Shown piece after piece: positions 60,970-64,000 of a stretch of DNA of 64,000 bases (positions within the stretch are counted from its first letter, which is position 1; each line of letters opens with the position of its first letter). Location of the stretch: the NCBI RefSeq assembly GCF_900108945.1, contig NZ_FNYE01000026.1, positions 23,757 through 87,756 on the forward strand. The letters are read 5' to 3'. Made by a program: the position numbers and the translations under genes. The notes under the pieces were generated by a model. That model did not search any database. It worked only from the letters and a program-made list of their open reading frames with translations, and had not been told where the DNA came from. Origin of the DNA: Paraburkholderia diazotrophica (GTDB lineage Bacteria > Pseudomonadota > Gammaproteobacteria > Burkholderiales > Burkholderiaceae).

Positions 60970-63192
60970 ATGGCTATCAACTTTGACAATCGCTATACGG
61001 ACGTCAGTTCGGATGAGATGCACCTGACAGATTATCTGCAGGCTATCGTTGCGAACTGGAAGTCGATTCTGTTGATTACGCTGGCCATCACGGCGCTGGG
61101 CACCGCCTACGCGTTTCTGGCGACGCCCGTGTATCGCGCGGATGTTCTTTTTCATGTGGTGGACAAGGCCGATAACAACAAGCAGGACGGCCTTCAACCG
61201 CTGACGGGCATGTTCGATACGAAGCCGTCGACGGCCGCGGAGATCGAGTTGATGAAGTCGCGGCTCGTGACCGAGGAGACGGTCAAGGCGTTGCACCTCG
61301 ATATTGCCGCACGCCCCCACACACTGCCGTTCGTCGGCGGGCTGCTTGCCCCGCTGATGAATGGCAAGTGGGGCTTCAGGCTGCCGCCGTCGCTGCAGCT
61401 TCCGAGCTACGCGTGGGGCAATGAAAGCATCAAGGTGTCGCGGTTCGACACCGCAAAGGATATGTACGACAAGGACTTCACGCTGATCGCCGGACAGAAC
61501 GGCGACTTCGTGCTGAACAGTCCTGACGGCGTCGCGATTCTCGAAGGGCATGTCGGCGAAAACGTCGTGCGCGAGACGCCCGTCGGCCCGATCGCACTGC
61601 GCGTCGATGCGCTCGTCGGCGCCCCGGGAACGCGCTACGACATGACGCGCGGCTCGACGCTGACGACGGTCGAACGCTTGCAGAAGTCGATGGAGGTCGC
61701 CGAGTCGACGCTGCAGTCGGGCGTGATTCGCGCGAGCCTCGAAGGCAGCGATCCGAAGCTCACGGCCGACATCATGAACAACATGGCGCGCGAGTTCATC
61801 CGCCAGGACATCGAGAGCCGCTCGTCGGAAGCCGAGCATATGCTCGCGTTCCTCGATCAGCAATTGCCGCAGTTGCGCAAGGAACTCGACGCCGCCGAGC
61901 AACGCTACAACACATTCCGCAACCAGCACGGCACCGTCGATCTGAGCGAAGAAAGCCGGTTGCTGCTGCAACAGATCGTCGACAACAAGACCAAGCTCGT
62001 CGATCTGCAGACGCAGCGCGCGGAGATGTCGCAGCGCTTCACGGCGAATCACCCGGCCGTGGCGGCGCTCGACGCGCAGATCAGATCGCTGCAAGGCAAT
62101 CTCGCGACGATGGGCAAGAGCGTGCAGTCGCTGCCCGATACCGAGCAGACGGCGCTGCGCCTGTTGCGCGACGTGCATGTGGATACCGAGCTGTACACGA
62201 ACCTGCTGAATAGCGCGCAGCAACTGCGCATCGCGAAGGCGGGCCAGGTGGGCGACGTGCGCATCGTCGATTTCGCTGAAGCAGCCGACGACCCTGTGCG
62301 TCCGAAGCGCCTGATCGTGATTTTGATCAGCTTCGGCGCGGGCCTCTTTATCGGCATCGTGTTCGCGTTCGTGCGCAAGACGCTGTATGGCGGCGTCGAA
62401 CGTCCGGACGAACTCGAAGCCGCGCTGGGCGTGCCCGTGTTTGCCGTCGTGCCGCGCAGCGAGCAGCAGATACGCCTGCAGCAGGACGTGATGATGCGCC
62501 GGCGCGGCCTGCACGTGCTCGCCGAACAGGCGCCGCAGGATATCGCCGTCGAGGGCGTGCGCAACTTGCGCACCTCGCTGCAGCTGACCGTCGAAGACAG
62601 CCAGAGCAACGTCGTCATGCTGACGGGCTCGCGTCCCGATGCGGGCAAGTCGTTCCTGTCGGTGAACCTGTCGGCGCTCGTCGCGTCCGTGAACAAGCGC
62701 ACGCTGGTGATCGACGGCGACATGCGGCGCGGAGACGTGCACTCGCACTTCGGCCTGCAGCATCAGCCGGGCCTGTCCGACGTGCTGCGCGGCGGCGATC
62801 TGCAATCGTCGATCCAGCGCGAAGTGCTGCCGGGTCTCGATGTGCTGACCAAGGGCTCATTGCCCTCGCATCCGTCCGAACTGCTGATGAGCAAGCGGTT
62901 CGAAACGATGCTCGAGGAACTCAAGAAGCAGTACGACCTGATCATCATCGATACGCCACCCGTACTCGCCGTCACCGACTCGACCGTGATCGGCAAGCAC
63001 GTGGGGACGACATTGCTCGTGATTCGTCACGGACGCCATCCGGTAGGCGAGCTCGCGGAGACCGCGAAACGTCTGCGTAATGGCGGCGTGAATTTGCAGG
63101 GGGTCTTGTTGACCGACGTACCGCAGGCGGGCGCATTCATTGGCTCCGGCTATCGCGGCGGCTACTACGGTTACGAGAGTATCGCAGGCTAA
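60970..63192 (+). CDS. wzc: polysaccharide co-polymerase / tyrosine autokinase (Wzc/BceF-like)
   Basis: 740 residues. Two membrane helices (about 33-53 and 442-462) flank a long periplasmic domain with coiled coils. The cytoplasmic BY-kinase has Walker A LTGSRPDAGKSFLSVNLSAL with Lys560, Walker A' KRTLVIDGDMRRGDVHSHFG and Walker B LIIIDTPPVLAVTDS. The C-terminus GYRGGYYGYESIAG carries four Tyr for autophosphorylation. It controls chain length and export. Its phosphatase partner (Wzb/BceD) is not adjacent. It starts 80 bp after the export lipoprotein gene, without a strong ribosome site. Confidence 0.94.
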   Translation: MAINFDNRYTDVSSDEMHLTDYLQAIVANWKSILLITLAITALGTAYAFLATPVYRADVLFHVVDKADNNKQDGLQPLTGMFDTKPSTAAEIELMKSRLVTEETVKALHLDIAARPHTLPFVGGLLAPLMNGKWGFRLPPSLQLPSYAWGNESIKVSRFDTAKDMYDKDFTLIAGQNGDFVLNSPDGVAILEGHVGENVVRETPVGPIALRVDALVGAPGTRYDMTRGSTLTTVERLQKSMEVAESTLQSGVIRASLEGSDPKLTADIMNNMAREFIRQDIESRSSEAEHMLAFLDQQLPQLRKELDAAEQRYNTFRNQHGTVDLSEESRLLLQQIVDNKTKLVDLQTQRAEMSQRFTANHPAVAALDAQIRSLQGNLATMGKSVQSLPDTEQTALRLLRDVHVDTELYTNLLNSAQQLRIAKAGQVGDVRIVDFAEAADDPVRPKRLIVILISFGAGLFIGIVFAFVRKTLYGGVERPDELEAALGVPVFAVVPRSEQQIRLQQDVMMRRRGLHVLAEQAPQDIAVEGVRNLRTSLQLTVEDSQSNVVMLTGSRPDAGKSFLSVNLSALVASVNKRTLVIDGDMRRGDVHSHFGLQHQPGLSDVLRGGDLQSSIQREVLPGLDVLTKGSLPSHPSELLMSKRFETMLEELKKQYDLIIIDTPPVLAVTDSTVIGKHVGTTLLVIRHGRHPVGELAETAKRLRNGGVNLQGVLLTDVPQAGAFIGSGYRGGYYGYESIAG

Positions 63193-63251
63193 ACGCTGTT
63201 CCTGTGCGTCGGATCGCGTCGTGGTCCGACGTCATTCATCAGGAGAACGTA

Positions 63252-64000
63252 ATGACTCACAAGGTTGCCTTGATTACGGGCATCACCGGCCAGGACGGCT
63301 CATACCTGGCAGAGCTGTTGATAGACAAGGGTTACGAAGTCCATGGAATCAAGCGCCGCTCATCGTTGTTCAACACGGACCGCATCGACCACCTCTACCG
63401 GGACGTACATGACCCGGACCAACGCCTGCAACTGCATCATGGCGACCTGACTGATTCGACGAGTCTCTTGCGCATCATCCAGCGCGTCGAACCGGATGAA
63501 GTCTATAACCTCGCGGCGCAAAGCCATGTCGCCGTATCGTTCGAGGAACCCGAATACACGGCCAACGCCGATGGTCTCGGCACGCTGCGTCTGCTCGAAG
63601 CGATCCGCATCTGCGGCTTCGAGAAGAAGACGCGCTTCTATCAGGCTTCGACGTCGGAGCTCTACGGCCTCGTGCAGGAAGTGCCACAGCGCGAGACGAC
63701 GCCTTTCTATCCGCGCAGCCCCTACGCTGTCGCGAAGCTGTTCGCGTACTGGACGACCGTCAACTATCGCGAAGCGTACGGCATCTATGCATGCAACGGC
63801 ATTCTGTTCAATCACGAGTCGCCCGTGCGCGGCGAAACGTTCGTCACGCGCAAGATCACGCGGGCGATCGCGCGCATCGCGGTCGGCCTGCAGGACGAGC
63901 TTTATCTCGGCAATCTGTCCGCACTGCGCGATTGGGGACACGCTCGCGACTACGTCGAAATGCAATGGATGATGTTGCAACAGGAAGCCCCCGAAGACTT
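63252..64000 (+). CDS. gmd: GDP-mannose 4,6-dehydratase, 3' end outside the window
   Basis: At least 249 residues; the frame is open at the right edge. AGGAGA precedes the ATG. Gmd converts GDP-mannose to GDP-4-keto-6-deoxymannose, leading to GDP-rhamnose or GDP-fucose. The SDR signatures are VALITGITGQDGSYLAELL (residues 5-23), YNLAAQSHVAVSFEEP (about 85-100), TSELYG, and the catalytic Tyr/Lys in YPRSPYAVAKLFAYW (about 155-169). It uses the GDP-mannose made by the product of the gene at 56640. Confidence 0.95.
   Translation, partial: MTHKVALITGITGQDGSYLAELLIDKGYEVHGIKRRSSLFNTDRIDHLYRDVHDPDQRLQLHHGDLTDSTSLLRIIQRVEPDEVYNLAAQSHVAVSFEEPEYTANADGLGTLRLLEAIRICGFEKKTRFYQASTSELYGLVQEVPQRETTPFYPRSPYAVAKLFAYWTTVNYREAYGIYACNGILFNHESPVRGETFVTRKITRAIARIAVGLQDELYLGNLSALRDWGHARDYVEMQWMMLQQEAPED

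Overview
The window is high-GC chromosomal DNA from a beta-proteobacterium, most likely Burkholderia sensu lato (Paraburkholderia is my best guess). The reasons are the codon bias, a fused pabB-pabC gene, the order grpE-thioredoxin-dnaK-dnaJ, and an exopolysaccharide locus that resembles the cepacian (bce) family. No rRNA, tRNA, CRISPR array, insertion sequence, prophage or plasmid gene was seen. Most of the window is core housekeeping DNA. The accessory part is a toxin-antitoxin pair near 10.5 kb and the exopolysaccharide region from about 49 kb to the right edge.

Layout. 0-2 kb: a nested inverted repeat in front of a 52-residue small gene, then dps and ubiA. 2-9.3 kb (minus strand): proC, yggS, the glycolate oxidase genes glcF, glcE and glcD, and a D-lactate dehydrogenase-like flavoprotein. 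9.5-14.9 kb: an ATP:cob(I)alamin adenosyltransferase (+), a HigB/HigA-like toxin-antitoxin pair with a palindromic operator, aroG, tldD and a nitrilase-family amidase. 15-25 kb: yhdP (1411 residues), glnE, recN and nadK. 25.3-35.2 kb (plus strand): hrcA, hemH, hslR, grpE, a thioredoxin-like gene, dnaK, dnaJ and pabB-pabC, which together form a heat-shock and chaperone block. 35.2-42 kb (minus): a small gene, panB, a deoxynucleoside kinase gene, folK, pcnB, a HAD phosphatase gene, hda and a PerM/AI-2E transporter gene. 42-49 kb: purM, miaA, mutL, a DedA protein, a small MscS channel and a small membrane protein.

The right end is an exopolysaccharide neighbourhood. Two paralogous GlxA-type (DJ-1 fold plus AraC HTH) regulators lie about 5 kb apart. 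Between them are galU (UDP-glucose), a GDP-mannose mannosyl hydrolase of the Nudix family, a small membrane protein and a secreted clan GH-A glycoside hydrolase. After the second regulator come a bifunctional mannose-1-phosphate guanylyltransferase/mannose-6-phosphate isomerase, an undecaprenyl-phosphate sugar transferase, a Wza-like outer-membrane lipoprotein, a Wzc-like tyrosine autokinase and the start of gmd. These supply GDP-mannose and GDP-4-keto-6-deoxymannose, prime the lipid carrier and export a polymer. An AT-rich, gene-free stretch of 866 bp with two perfect inverted repeats lies in front of the second regulator and may be the switch region of the locus.

The strongest regulatory observation is the 13-mer GGCCGAATGGCCA. 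It occurs three times, always between genes. Two copies sit at almost the same distance (24-25 bp) upstream of a perfect TATAAT, at yggS and hemH.
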